Positions 48,022-60,429 are shown, counted from the stretch's first letter. The stretch is 64,000 bases of DNA from Ichthyophthirius multifiliis (GCF_000220395.1 NW_004086397.1:1-64000); one strand, 5' to 3'. Notes: generated from the letters alone by a model not told the origin. Translations and numbers: made by a program.

Positions 48022-49250
48022 TCACCATTTAATACTACTATTAGATTATTCTTATGACTATATCATTGCAATACTATTAAGAGTCGGAAACTTTAAGTTA
48101 AGTTGTGATTTATTTAAACTTTATCTTCTCGCAATACTTAAATACAAATTTTCTAACTCGACAATTTCTGATGCTGAACCACAAAAGAACTATATTTTCT
48201 ACTACAAGCTTCCCATTTTAATTTACATTATGCTTCCTCCTTCCCCATAACTGGCTCTTCCCCAGGCTTTTTCAAAAATATACCCGATAACAAATGCATC
48301 AATAATACTAACATCTAATTTATATTCTCCGTTAACAATACATAAAGGATTCATAAGGATGCCTCCGTATAGTAATGTCCTATGAGCATCACAAATCAGA
48401 GACCCAGTTTATCTTTAATAAATATTTTTATCTTTTTTAGCATGTTTTCTATTCAAAAAAATACGAATGGTAGGTTCCCAATATTATTCTTTTGAACTGT
48501 CTATTGAAAATATATTTGATTTGGACGCTGCCTTTATTTTTGCGTGACTCAAAACAAACTCTTTATTAATAGGATCGTACGTAAAGCAATTTACATCGCT
48601 ATTTATAGTTAATAATATTTATAAAGATTATCCATATATTATATATCCACAACCTATCATATTATTACAATTCTATAGGATATCTTCTTTTTCCGATAAA
48701 GGGCGATATTTTGTTGTTATTCGCTTATATATGGAAAATAGGCTTCCGCTGTTTATTTCCGGACATTCTTTATTATCTAATGCGTTATAAAAAACAATAT
48801 ATTTTTATTGTGGGTTTAGCTTTATTAATTTATCTCGGTTACGGCAGTATAATATACAACATAAATTCGAATCAGTTAAATTATCCTCGAAAATTTAAGC
48901 ACAATCATTTTAAAATAAACTATTTTCATTTTTGATGGTTTTTTATTATAATTTAAAATTTATTTCTTAGGATGCTGCACATATTTATTAAAATAATATA
49001 TTAAAATCATCAGTGGAATCTTTTAAAATATTTTGAATTCGGGAAGATTATATATGTTTCTGAAGTGTTAATTTATATTTGTTCTGTCTATTTTCATAAC
49101 CGTTAAATTTAAAGTCTTCTATGCTTTATTCTTTTTGGAGTTAAAAGTTAGATTTTTATAATATTAATTCATCGCTAGTCTGTTTTTACTATTATTTTTT
49201 GGCTTAAATTCTTTTTTTTTATTTACTTTTCTATCTGTTGTACTCATCAT
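48022..49250 (-). CDS. Fructose-1,6-bisphosphatase-like protein lacking most catalytic residues
   Basis: About 409 aa. The FBPase fold is clear from LTLQKHIQSSRIQNILKDST at the start of the domain, SGSLFSIYKRIT, CGYIIYGQSLQILLTIN, VNCFTYDPINKEFVLSH, IYQRQTGSLICDAHRTLLYGG and FEKAWGRASYGEGG. By hand alignment to human FBP1 the active-site blocks have changed: the SEED segment (Glu97) reads YCRNRD, DPLDGSS (Asp118, Asp121) reads NALDNKE, the R-Y before VGSM reads RQ, and the Glu280 site reads as Ser. Only one metal aspartate remains. One missing base at an A5 run near 49,120. Probably a non-catalytic paralogue, regulatory or structural. Confidence 0.82.
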
Positions 49251-49779
49251 ATCTATTTATAATTCTAATTTTTCATTATCTTAATATGTTTATTCTTTTT
49301 ATTTTATTAATATTTAAGGTTTTTTAGTTTTATTTTTATTAAAAATATATTTATTTTGATTAAATTTTTTAATATTTATTCTTTTTTTTATTTTGTTTTA
49401 TTTTATTTATTACATTGACATCTACAAATGTTTCCCATTTGTTTTTTTGACTATTTTAAAGTAAAGTGCTGTTTTTTTTATTTTAATAAAATTTTTTTTT
49501 TCAATATATATAAATTAATATATTTTATAATTAATTGAATTATTTATATATTTTTTTAATAGATTAAAATAAAATTATTATTATTTTAATTAAAAATGAA
49601 AAAGATTAAAAAAACAATTTTCAAAAAATTTTCAGAATAAAATAAAAAAATATAAAAAATATTTTTTCTTAATAATAAAAGTAAATAAATTATATTTTAA
49701 TAATATTAAAAAGAAATAAAATTATATTTATATATATATATATATAAAATAAATATAAATTATATAGTAAAAAGAAAAT
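49251..49779. other. Intergenic spacer between divergent genes
   Basis: 0.53 kb of poly A/T sequence. No protein-like frame. Confidence 0.5.
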
Positions 49780-50993
49780 ATGTTTAAGATTATTTCAAAA
49801 TTAGTAAAAAAATTAAAAAAAAAACTAAAACATTATTAAATAAAGAGATTTTATCCTTAAAAAAATTCTATTGAAATTAAATAAATTTAATAAAAGCTTA
49901 TTTCTTAAGTAATAAAATAAATATATATATAATTTTATTAATTACAATCTTTAAAATATAATTTTAAACTCAAAGATACCAATAAATGCACGTCCACTAA
50001 GGTTATTATATAGTATATTAAGATATCCTTAAAAGTTCTAATATGCAGCAATAATAATTTAATTATCAAAGTTAATAACAAACTAATAAGATATATAATA
50101 TAGTTAAAAATTAATAGACTTAGCTGTATGTACTGAAAATATTAATTTAGCTGTTTATCTTCACTCTTCATTATCAAGTTATTCTTTTTTTATAAAAAAA
50201 ATAAAATAAAATATTTGAATAAGATTTTACTAATATGTTAAGTTATTAAAATTTCATTCTAAGATTATTTTTGTAAAAAGTTTTGAGTAATAAAAAACTT
50301 ATACTTTCAGGCGATTTTTTCCATGTTAAAGCGTAAATAATATATATACTATATATTTATTATTAATGCAATTTATTTTAAAAAAATAATATTTTTGAGA
50401 AATACTTTTTGTAAGGTTTTTTAATTTATATAATAAAGGTCTTATTTAAGTTCAAGGTTAGGATATTTAGAAATACCAAAATATTTTTCATTAATAGAAG
50501 AAAATATAAGTAAGGGAATGATTATATAAGAAAAATTAAATTAAAAAATGATTGAAAAATAAAAAGTTTATGCAAACGAAATTCATTAAATGATAATTTT
50601 AAGAGACACGTCCTTAATATCTTATTCTTTGAAGTTTTTTACTATTTTATTTATAAAATAAAATAAAAAAAAAATAGGTGTTTAGGAATAATTATTCATA
50701 AAGATTAATAGTTTTAATAAGATCTTTTTGATGCCGGAGTTATTTTAGGAAAACTTATTAGTTTAAAAAATTATATGGATAATAAAGGTAACTATTATTT
50801 CTTATTTATAAATTTATAAAATATAATATATATAGATAATATTTTTTTACCTTGGGTAAATTAAGTAGAAGATAATCAAAATGTATTTAATTTTGGTGAA
50901 TTATAGGAATAATTAATGATTTAATTAAGAACTTAGCTTTTTAAATTAGGAATTAGTGAAACTAAAATTACTGAATTTATTTAAATCCTTTGA
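49780..50993 (+). CDS. Probable mitochondrial helical protein of unknown function
   Basis: The N-terminus MFKIISKLVKKLKKKLKHYQ is strongly basic with no acid, as in mitochondrial presequences. Then IPINARPLRLLYSILRYPQ, KLIDLAVCTENINLAVYLHS, DTSLISYSLKCLGIIIHKDQ, LFDAGVILGKLISLKNYMD and a polar end (LGISETKITEFIQIL). Introns 49909-49975, 50178-50310, 50333-50415, one near 50.63-50.68 kb and one near 50.79-50.86 kb. The short third exon and the join around 50.44 kb are uncertain (possible frame slip). The helical-hairpin look suggests a repeat protein such as those in ciliate mitoribosomes or RNA metabolism; this is inference. Confidence 0.6.
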
Positions 50994-51272
50994 TTTATTA
51001 ATTAAAGAATCTATTTTATAAAAAATACTAAATTTATTTATAAAAGTTATATTTAGAGTAAAACATTCATATTATAAAGTTTAAATTTATTTGGAATATT
51101 TTTATTATAATTACATTTTTTAAATATTTATTAATTTTTATAAAAAATATTTAAAACAAAATAATTTTCAGTAAAAATAAAAAAGGAAAAATATAGAAAA
51201 TAGAAAATTATAAATCTAATATAAAAATAATAATAATTTCTTTAATAATAAAAAAAAAAATAAAAAATCAAA

Positions 51273-52067
51273 ATGGATATTGAATACAATGAAAATCGTC
51301 CATGTAAACATTATTTACGTGGCTGTTCAATCCAATCTCCATGTTGTAAACTCTGGTACGGTTGTCGTTTATGCCATAATGAGTTATACAACGGCCCTAA
51401 AGGACCAGGTTGCTTAGTTGAAGTAATGGACAGACACAATATATCCTTAGTGAGATGCAATAAGTGTAAATTTGAATAAAAACCGCAATAAATATGTGAA
51501 AACTGCTAACACGTACTTGGCAAATATTACTGTGATAATTGTAAATTTTTTGATAGCGATCCTAAGAAGAATATATATCATTGCGAATTTTGCAAAATGT
51601 GCCGCATAGGAATAAAAGAAGACAATTTTCACTGCCAAAAATGCAATGTGTGCCTCCCTAAGGCTATTTTAGATACACATAAATGTACTTAGGATGGCTC
51701 TGATTCTACTTGTCCTGTTTGTATGGAAAATTTGAAGAATTCAGTTAAATCATTTTAATAATTGAATAATTGTGCGCATTTTATTCACGTGCATTGTCTT
51801 TCATAATACCTTCATTCGTCCAAAAAAAATAATTGTCCAGTTTGTAATGTATGCATATCATAATAAACAAAGGAAGAAATAGAATATATAGATAATTATA
51901 TAAAAGAAATATATGAAAAAATGGAGGATTAATTAAAAAAATAATTAAAAGATAAAAAAACTAATATATTATGTAATCAATGTCTAAAAAAATCACTTAA
52001 TACTGATTTTAATATTATTGCAATAAAATGTATACATTGTGGATGTTATAATACATAAGAAATTTGA
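51273..52067 (+). CDS. RCHY1: RCHY1/PIRH2-type CHY zinc-finger and RING E3 ubiquitin ligase
   Basis: 264 aa, single exon, no frame slip. The CHY finger starts at residue 11 (CKHYLRGCSIQSPCCKLWYG, CRLCHNELY). The CTCHY zinc ribbon follows (RCNKCKFEQKPQQICENC, KYYCDNCKFFD, YHCEFCKMCRIG, FHCQKCNVC). Then a RING of the C3H2C3 form (CPVCMENL, NNCAHFIHVHCLSQYL, NNCPVC), and a final zinc ribbon (LCNQCLKKS, IKCIHCGCYNTQEI). This is the complete RCHY1 order. In animals and plants the family ubiquitinates regulators such as p53; the ciliate substrate is unknown. Base composition is less AT-biased here because of Cys codons. Confidence 0.96.
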
Positions 52068-52473
52068 TTTTTTTATTTATATAATATTTAAATATTATTA
52101 ATATTATAATTTTTTTATATGTGTCTTTTTTTAAAACTATTTGAATCATTTTTATCATTAAAACAATTTTTTATTTTTTGATAAAAATTTATAATTTATT
52201 TATAAATATATATTTAAATAAAATATATATTTTAGAAATAAAATAATATTAATAAATTATATATGTTAAAATTAAAAGATATATATAATAAAAAGAAATA
52301 ATTATAAAATTAAATATTAAAAAATCATTATAAAATAAAAATAATAAATAAAAGTAACTCAATTATATTAATATATAAAAAATTATGTAAATTTAAAAAA
52401 AAAAAATTGAAAAATAAAAATAAAAAACAAATTTAATAAATATATAAATACATATAAATATATAATAAATATA

Positions 52474-52516
<43 letters not shown>

Positions 52517-52921
52517 AAAATATTTAATTTATTTACTCATTTACATTATTTACTTATTTTTTTTATAAATATTTAAATATTATATAAATTTTAAATTTAA
52601 AATTAAAATAAATTAATATTAAAAATCTATTCTTTAATTGTATCCTATAATATTAAATCACTTAAATATTATTTAATTATATCTAATATCTCTTTTCGAA
52701 TAATTATTATTTCTTTAGTAATTTATCATTTATTTTTGCCCATTAAAATAACAGTTATATCTTATACCTAAAATTTACATTTAAACTTGCAAAATATATT
52801 ATGTTTAAATTCTTAAATTAATATGTACTATATAAATCATTTTTTTTTTCTTTAATTTACTAATTTATTAGAATCATGATTATATATATACTGTTATTTT
52901 ACTTGAATTTCTTTAAAAATA
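52068..52921. other. Intergenic spacer with TA-rich runs
   Basis: 0.85 kb, no confident frame. Contains a (TA)n tract at 52483-52509 and several TATAAATA runs. Confidence 0.45.
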
Positions 52922-53770
52922 TACATATTAGAGGTTATATGTAACATAGTATATAATAATACCCCTTAGCTCTTTATTAAAGATTTAAGAAATTCCCATA
53001 TGCAGTATATCTATTAAAAAGATACTAAACTAATGTTAGAGATCTTAATATGTCTTGAGTAAGCTTTTTTCTTCAAAGTATACAAAATATATTTTTTTAT
53101 TTTTAGAAAGAGGAATTTTGATAAATATAGATATTTAAATGGTTTTAACGCTCATGAATTTAGATGCATAAACAATAAATGGTGAATTATTCTTTTTTAA
53201 ATACTAATTTGTAACTAATTTTGGAAAAAGATGAACAACTATAGATATTATAGGCCCAATAATACTAAAATATGGTTTTATAGACACTATACTTTTACAA
53301 AAATTGTTCTTTTGTTTTAAATAAATATCAAACTTACTAATGATGAAACGAGAAATTTTTCTTACTAGATTGGGACAAAATTTTGATTAGATTCCAATTA
53401 ATTGTTCTTTGATTTGAGTTTAAAATATTTTATAGATAAACTTATGAATGTAAAAGGAAAATGGGAGTTCTCCAATGAATTATGATCCTAATTTTCATAC
53501 CGATTTTCTTTAAAAATATATATTAAAAGCTTTATCACTTTTACCAATACATTGATTCATAAAGATAAGTTTTTGTTTCAAAATATTGATTTTGAATAAC
53601 CAAGAGCTTTATAGATAATTTTTTTTTCAGAATATATATAAAAAAAAAATTGGTTTATAATATGTGCAAATTTACGAGAACATGCAAAACTGATATAATG
53701 GAAAAATCATTAAATTTTGCACTTAAGTAAATCCAAATATAGATTAAAACATAACTAAATAATTAAATAT
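52922..53770 (+). pseudogene. Probable decayed protein-coding gene, identity unknown
   Basis: One plus-strand frame of about 280 codons reads like real protein (for example LFIKDLRNSHMQYIYQ, RNFDKYRYLNGFNAHEF, KLTNDETRNFSYQIG and FIICANLREHAKLIQW) with a high share of F, Y and W, but it is broken by about three in-frame TGA codons. Elsewhere in the window TGA is a firm stop. Glutamine is still written TAA/TAG, so it is a nuclear-code sequence, not a mitochondrial insertion. No clear start. Local base composition is less homopolymeric than the flanks. It could be a dead host gene or a remnant of a mobile element; I recognise no transposase or other domain. Confidence 0.4.
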
Positions 53771-54298
53771 AATAAATTAAACGCTTAAGAATTTATTTAT
53801 TTTATTATAATATACTATTTATTAATGTTTATTTTTTAAATATAAAAAATTAATTCATTTTTTTTTTGTGAATAATTAACAAGAAAATATATTTTTCTTT
53901 TATTTATTAATTAATAAAAATAAAAATGTATTAAAAAAATTTAGATTATATAAAATCATATAAAACTTTAAATACATAGTCAGGTATTATCAATTAAAAT
54001 ATAAATATACAAATAAAATATTAAACATATTAATAGAAACAAAAGAAAAAAAAAAAATTTTAAATTCGCATTTAAAAAATACTTTAAAAATGTATGATTA
54101 TTAAAAATTAAAAAGTTATGAAAAAGATTTTTTTAGTACAATAAAAAACAAAAGTAGAAAAGATAATATCAATAAATGATAATATATATATTTATAATAT
54201 ATATATATATATATATTATATATATTTATTTTTATATTTATATTTATATTAATCTAAAAACAGCTAATAATAATTTTTAAGGAGATATTATTAAAAAA
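53771..54298. other. Intergenic spacer
   Basis: 0.5 kb AT-rich. A 29-codon frame at 54091-54180 (MYDYQKLKSYEKDFF) is too short to support. A TA-rich palindromic run lies at 54,180-54,250. Confidence 0.4.
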
Positions 54299-55426
54299 AT
54301 GTATTCTTAGCCAAATTAGTTATCATAAAGTTATAATATTAAGGATAATAATCCTTAATAAAATTTATTTTTTAAAGCTTAAAAAACAATCGATTAAATA
54401 TAATATTATAGCCGCAAAAATGAAGTAATGAATAAAATAAATGAATTAAATTTAAAACTTGATAAAGATTTTACAAAAATAAAGGGATAAGTTTATAAAA
54501 TAAATTGAATTAATACATAATAAATTTATTTACCTAATAACAATACATAATAAAAAATAAGAACTGAATAAAATTATAATTTTATAACTGATTATAATAG
54601 TACAGAATAAGTAAATATAGTTAAAAAAATATATATTAAAAATAATATTTTTCTAAGGTTTAAATGCTTTAAATATAAAACGAATAAATAATAAACCGAT
54701 AAAATTAATTAGAAACTGAATAGTAGAAAAAGAAACAAGAAAAGATATAAGGAATAATTATATAATAAGAATAAGAATATAAAATGTTATAAAACGAAGT
54801 AATTTTTTTTTTTATTTTAAATAAAATAAAATTTAAATAAATAAAAATTAAATTATAATTAAAATTAAATTATGATTAAAATTAAAAATAGTTAAATTAA
54901 AAAAAAAAAGAATTAGAATAATAAATAAATAAAAATAAAATTCTTATTTAATAATGTTAAAATTTTGAATTAAATTTTTAGAAATAAAATGTTTAAATGG
55001 AAAAGTCTCTAAAAATAATATAAAATACATATGATAAAAAAATAAATTAATATGAGTAAAAAATTAATTTATAAAATCAAAAAATTATCTAATTATAAAA
55101 TTAATATTAAAATAATCTTTTTATGTTAACAATAAATGAAAATCCTTAAATTTTTAATTCTTTAGAAGATGATTTTAATGAAAAATAAAACATTTAAAAT
55201 AACTATAATACAGATAAATTCGATATAGAAAAAGTTGATAAATTAAAAAAAGTAATCGAAGATAAAGATTAATAAATATTTAAATGTAAAACATATATTT
55301 CATTTTTTATTTTATTTTATTATAGTTAAAAAAATTAATGATCATAAAGATAATGAAATTTTAAAATTATAATAAGAAATAAATAATATTTAGTAATAAA
55401 TAAAAAATAAAGTAGAAGAAAAATGA
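54299..55426 (+). CDS. Coiled-coil protein, about 290 aa
   Basis: MYSQPNQLSQSYNIKDN start, then coiled coil (QNEQIINRQNQLETEQQKKK, QKKKELEQQINKNKILIQQ) and LKKVIEDKDQQIFK before an acidic end. Introns include about 54613-54659, a longer A/T-rich one after KMLQNE (about 54800-54898), and 55285-55324; the first exon join near 54.49-54.56 kb leaves a one-base frame mismatch, so an error or unseen splice site is present. Family unknown. Confidence 0.55.
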
Positions 55427-55804
55427 TATAATTATATAAAAATACCATATAAAATAATATAAAGAAAAATTTTTAAATATATATATAAAAAAATAAAATT
55501 AATTTACTTATTTATTTTTTTAACGACATTAAAAAATTACAATTATATTAGTAAAATTTATATTATTTTCTGAAACTTTTAAATTAATTTAATTAAAAAA
55601 GTTATATAGATAAGAAAAAGAATATGATAAAAATTAATTTTGTTAAAAAAAAAGAAATAGAAAAAAAAAAAATATTAAAATAACTTTTTATACTAAAATG
55701 AAATTTAAATAAAAATTAAAATAATTTATTTTTATTTTATAACAAAAAAAAGAAAAATTATAAAATTTAAATTATAATATTTAAAAAAACATTTTTATAA
55801 AAAT
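55427..55804. other. Intergenic spacer
   Basis: 0.38 kb, poly A/T, no frame and no repeat of note. Confidence 0.45.
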
Positions 55805-56888
55805 ATGTCTAAATTTTTTGATTTAAATAACTAATTATTACTAATAGAATCATTTAAATTATTTTTCGAAAAGGTTTTATGTGTAATTACTGATCAAAAG
55901 GATTTAATTTAAAAAGAGTGGAACTAATTCAAGCAAACTCTGGACTAAAAAGATATCTAAATATTTCAAATCTTCGAATATGCAAGTAATTTAATAATAA
56001 TGCAAGAAAATAAAAACATTTTTAAGCATTCTTGTAGTTTAAAAATAGAAGAAACAACTGATTCTAATACAAACCCGGATATAGATTTTAATTTTTAGAA
56101 AGATTCATAAAACGAGAATGAATTCTAAACAAAAAGAGTTAAAATAAATTAAATAAAATATTTGAATAATTTAAATGAAGTATGTACAATCTAAAACTTA
56201 AAATAATCATTTGAAAATAAAAGAGTCGAACTTTTAAATATAATATAAGAATAAATTTAAATATTTAACAAAAACAGTCTAAATATATAACTTATTAATG
56301 AAAAGACTAACTAAAGTGAATCTTTTATAGGCTAAAACTAATAAAATATTTACTTTTTAAATAAAAGATAAGATTCAATAAGAGATTATTCAATTTATTC
56401 AAAAAAAATAAAGAAAACAATTAAGTAAAAATAATAGAAAACTTAAATTTTTAATAAAATCAATAAAATATACTTAAAGAAGATAAAAACAATATAAATA
56501 TTGTCAATTAAATAGATTACATTAAATATAAAAATAGTTTTTATAATAATCAAATAAAATAAGGAAATCTTCCAGTATATTAATAAACATAATTCTAAAC
56601 AGAAAATTAAGAAAAAACTAATAATTTTAAATATTAAAATGACAATGATATAGACAATTTAGTTTAAAGAATTCTTAAAGAAAAAAAGAAAAAGATGTTT
56701 AAAATGAGAAAAGAAATACTTATACTATTGAATAAGATTAGCTAATTTAAAATATTATTAATAGACAAGGTTATAATTATAATGCTTAAAGGCAATATAA
56801 ACCTTAATCAGATAATTAAATTAAATATAATAAAGATTAATAAGATTTTAATAAAATTGTTTTAAATTAAAAATATTTTAATAAATGA
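55805..56888 (+). CDS. Hypothetical N/Q-rich protein, 361 aa
   Basis: The N-terminal 110 residues are ordered and helical (MSKFFDLNNQLLLIESFK, FFEKVLCVITDQKDLIQ, KHSCSLKIEETTDSN). The rest is N/Q/K-rich, with a conserved-looking basic end (RILKEKKKKMFKM, KRNTYTIEQDQLIQNIINR). Two frame slips (about 56.41 kb at an A7 run, and about 56.70 kb), each one missing base; 1,084 plus 2 gives 362 codons. No known domain. Low-complexity tails of this kind are common in ciliate regulatory proteins. Confidence 0.6.
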
Positions 56889-57035
56889 ACGTATATTAGT
56901 AGATTAAATATAAGAATTTTATAATTTTTTATAATGAATTAAATTTTATTTTTATTATTTAATTATTTATTTATTAATATAACTTTATTATAAATTATAA
57001 TAAAATTATAAATATTATTGATTTATTTAAAAATA

Positions 57036-57453
57036 ATGAAATCATTTTTGTAATTTTTTTTTAAAATTTATTTTCCTAAAATTTGTAAAAAAAAGACTTT
57101 AAGTAGTATTTTTAATAGCATTGTCTATTATAATAGTTGATGGTATAAATAACGAATAATTAGATTAAGAATAAATTCTTTAAATGTAATAATAATTAGA
57201 AGATGATTATTCGTAAATGAAAAAAATAAAGAATGAAGTAGAAGAAATAAGTTTAAAGATGTAAAATTCATAATAAAAGTATTTAAAAATAAATAAAAAA
57301 ATTTGTAAAATAAAAAAATAATGAAAAAGTGGGATTACAGATAAGGAACAAAATAAAATGAATAAAAGATTAGAATTTTTAACTAAAAGTATGTAAGAAA
57401 TACAAAAGAAATGGTAACATCTTTATGAAAAATAAGTTAAAGAAGAAATATGA
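57036..57453 (+). CDS. Small protein with hydrophobic N-terminus and coiled coil
   Basis: A hydrophobic stretch LQVVFLIALSIIIVDGINN is followed by a coiled coil (QMKKIKNEVEEISLKMQN, TDKEQNKMNKRLEFLTKSM) ending VKEEI. It may be a signal peptide (secreted) or a membrane anchor. The frame changes twice: before the hydrophobic stretch (ATG 57036 is out of frame, near the T9 run) and near 57.33 kb in A runs. The exact start is therefore unsure. Confidence 0.45.
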
Positions 57454-57626
57454 TAATATTTTTAAAACTCTAAATATATTTAATGAAAAAAAACTTATAA
57501 AAAATGCAAATTATATATAATTATATATATTAATATAAAATTTATTTAAGAAAAATTAGTAAATTTTTTTATTAAAATAAAATTTTTTTATATAATAATA
57601 TAATAAGAAAAATTTTTTAATAATAA

Positions 57627-57688
57627 ATTTATATTTATATTTATATTATATTTATATTTATATTTATATTTATATTTATATTTATATT
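57627..57688. repeat. (TTTATA)n hexanucleotide tandem
   Basis: About ten copies of a TTTATA unit lie just after the 3' end of the NEK-type kinase gene. Confidence 0.85.
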
Positions 57689-57695
57689 AATTATA

Positions 57696-60120
57696 TCAAA
57701 CACAAAAATCTTGTATATTATATTTATTTTAGAATAATTTATTTTTTATTGAATTTTTCAGATTAATATTATTAAATTTTTATTATTTTTTTTATTAAAA
57801 AATCGTATTCTATTCTTATGAATTATTACTTTAATTAATTTTATTTATATTAAATTCATTTCTTTATATATAGTTATTGTATTTTTAATTTTATCTTTGT
57901 TATATTTTATCATTATCAATTTTAAAGAAGAATTAATCTAAATTAATTTTACTATTTTATTCTTATGCACTTTTGTTTTTAAATTAATTACTGATATTTT
58001 AAATATTTTTCTAAAAAGGGTTATTAAATGCATTTTATTAAATACTAAAGTTAATAATATTATTTTTAAATGAATTTTAACTTTATTTACTTAGATCTAA
58101 TTTTTTTTCAAAACAAAAGCTGATATAGGTCTATGTTATTAATTAATATTAAGTTAAGATCTACTTATAATAAATTTATTATCCTTTTCTTTATTACCGT
58201 TTTATTCATTATTTTTTTCTTATTATTAAACATTTATTTAATTATTTTAATTTAATTATTTTATATTATTTTCATTTTAATTTTTCTCATTTTATTTTTC
58301 TATACTTATATAATTTTATTAAATTAAATCTTTTTTTAATAAGCTTTGCCTTAAATATGCTGAAAATGGCCTTTTTTTAATATTTTAAAAATTATCTCTA
58401 TATTTATTGTTATTATTTAAACATTTATTAATATCAAAATATGCTGTTAAAGGATTTTGTGGCTTTATATATTATTATTATTGTTTCTACTATTCTATTT
58501 AGTTTTGTTAAATTTATATAAAGTTTTCAACTTAAAATTCTATTTTTTATTATTATTATAAATTTATTATACTTTGATTATAATTTTATTCATATTATTG
58601 CTATTACGTTTCTTCTTTTTATTTTATTTATGGATATTCTTTTTCTTTGATTTATGTTTGTTCCTTTTATGTATTTTTTAATATACTTAATTCTTAAACT
58701 AATGTTTAATTTTAAAAAGATTTTTAAATAATATTATTATTCATTTAAATTTCGTTAACACTTTAAGAAATAGTATTATTATTTACATCTTTTAGATTAT
58801 TATTTTTTATTATTTCATCTTACTATCCAACTTAATTAAATTATTAAAATAACTCCAACTTTTTTCTACTTATTTCATAATATTATATTTTACTGGAAAT
58901 TTAACTATTATCTAAATCTTATTTTTAAGTTATTTTTTTTTCACTTGAATAAACTTTTTTTTATTTTTTTATTATTTTCGCTTTGGCTTTTTAATTAATT
59001 TGAAATTTCATTTTTAAGTTAGATTTTTTCGTCATTTTTTTCAATGCTTTTGTCTAATTTTTCCTTATTTTTTAAATCGTTATTACTTAATTAATTTTCC
59101 TCTATTTTTATATCATTTTTTCCAACTAAATGCTGAATTTTATTTTAGTCTTTTAAAAATTGTACATTTTTTTCCAAATATTCAACCAGTTATTATGCAC
59201 TTGGCCTTTTCAAAGGATCTTTTTCAATTATTTTTCCAATAAAATTACTTAATTCTTATGAATATATATTAGGTAAAGGTTTAGGTTAATTATTAACAAT
59301 ATTATAACCTAAAGCAATCAAATTATCCCCAGAAAAAGGAGTTTCGAAACAAGAAACATGATACAAAGCCACTCCTATTGCCCAAATATCTATCTTTAAT
59401 ATAGTTTAAAATAATAATTATTTAACAAATAAGAATTACTTTATAATCATATGGCTATTATTAAATTTATTCAGGTGACAAATATAAAGGAGTTCCTACT
59501 CTTGAACACTATATAGCTTATTCTGTTTATACGATTTTCGATACTCCTAAATCACCTAACTTATATGTTTATATAAAATTTATTTAAAGACAAAATAAAA
59601 AATTACTTTTATTAGATTATCTTTTGTAAGAAATATATTTAGAGTTTTAATGTCTCTATGAATTATATTTTTTTAATGCAAATATTAAACTGCTTTTATT
59701 AAATCGTATGCATATTTCCAAATTTAATTTTCTTAAAAATACAATTTGTGTAATCTCCTATTTTTTATTAACTAAAGTTATATATATTTTATATTAAATT
59801 TAAATAAGTAATAAATATTATAAAAATTATTAATATAAAACTTTTTAAAGATCCCCTCCTTCTGCATATTCCATAATTATATATAAATAATGAGATTCAA
59901 TAAAAGAATCAATATATTTAATTATATTTGGGTGTTTAAGTTTTTATAAGATTTAAGGTTCTTTTAATACTTACTTTTTATTTTTAAGAGACATTTCCTT
60001 TACATCAATTTTTTTCATTACATATTCTAATTAATTTTCTATGTTTTAAACTTTATATACAACTCCATATGAGCCTCTTCCTAATTCCTTTATTGTTCTA
60101 TATATTTATTTTTTACTCAT
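57696..60120 (-). CDS. NEK/NIMA-related protein kinase with long N/Q-rich tail
   Basis: Ser/Thr kinase; ciliate NEKs control cilia length and cortical patterning. Residues 1-260 form the kinase domain: glycine loop [12 protein letters not shown], catalytic lysine in [47 protein letters not shown] in place of DFG (LGDLGVSK), [10 protein letters not shown] and [11 protein letters not shown], ending [15 protein letters not shown]. Introns 59772-59841, 59560-59606 and 59394-59439. The tail of about 490 residues is basic then N/Q-rich and repeats a motif RPFSAYLRQ / [10 protein letters not shown]. About three frame slips lie in the tail (58-59 kb). About 755 aa in all. Kinase call firm; tail joins approximate. 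Confidence 0.88.
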
Positions 60121-60382
60121 TTTATTTTATGAAATTAAATAAAAATTATACTTTTTAATAACTTTTAATAATCATTTGTATTTAAATTTAATTTTATTGA
60201 TAATTTTTATTATTTTATTTAAAAAAAAAAAAAAATTATTTATAACATTTAATAAAAAATATTATATTAATTAATTTTATAAATAATTATTACAAAAAAA
60301 GAGATATATAGTTTTTAATAAATAAAATAATTTAAAAATTTTATAATAATTTTTAAATAAATAAAAAAATATAAATATATAA

Positions 60383-60429
<47 letters not shown>

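Noticed and set aside
52940-53560. Open minus-strand frame opposite the decayed plus-strand frame
   Set aside because: Open for about 125 codons but composed mainly of F/L/I/Q/S runs with no charged-residue pattern; the plus-strand reading is more protein-like, though this is a judgement.
52922-53770. Mitochondrial DNA insertion or a TGA-selenoprotein
   Set aside because: TAA/TAG glutamine codons are scattered through the frame, which excludes mitochondrial code; three separate TGA codons with no selenoprotein family match make selenocysteine unlikely.
54091-54180. 29-codon ORF
   Set aside because: Too short, no splice partner, no family; frames of this size arise by chance where only TGA stops.
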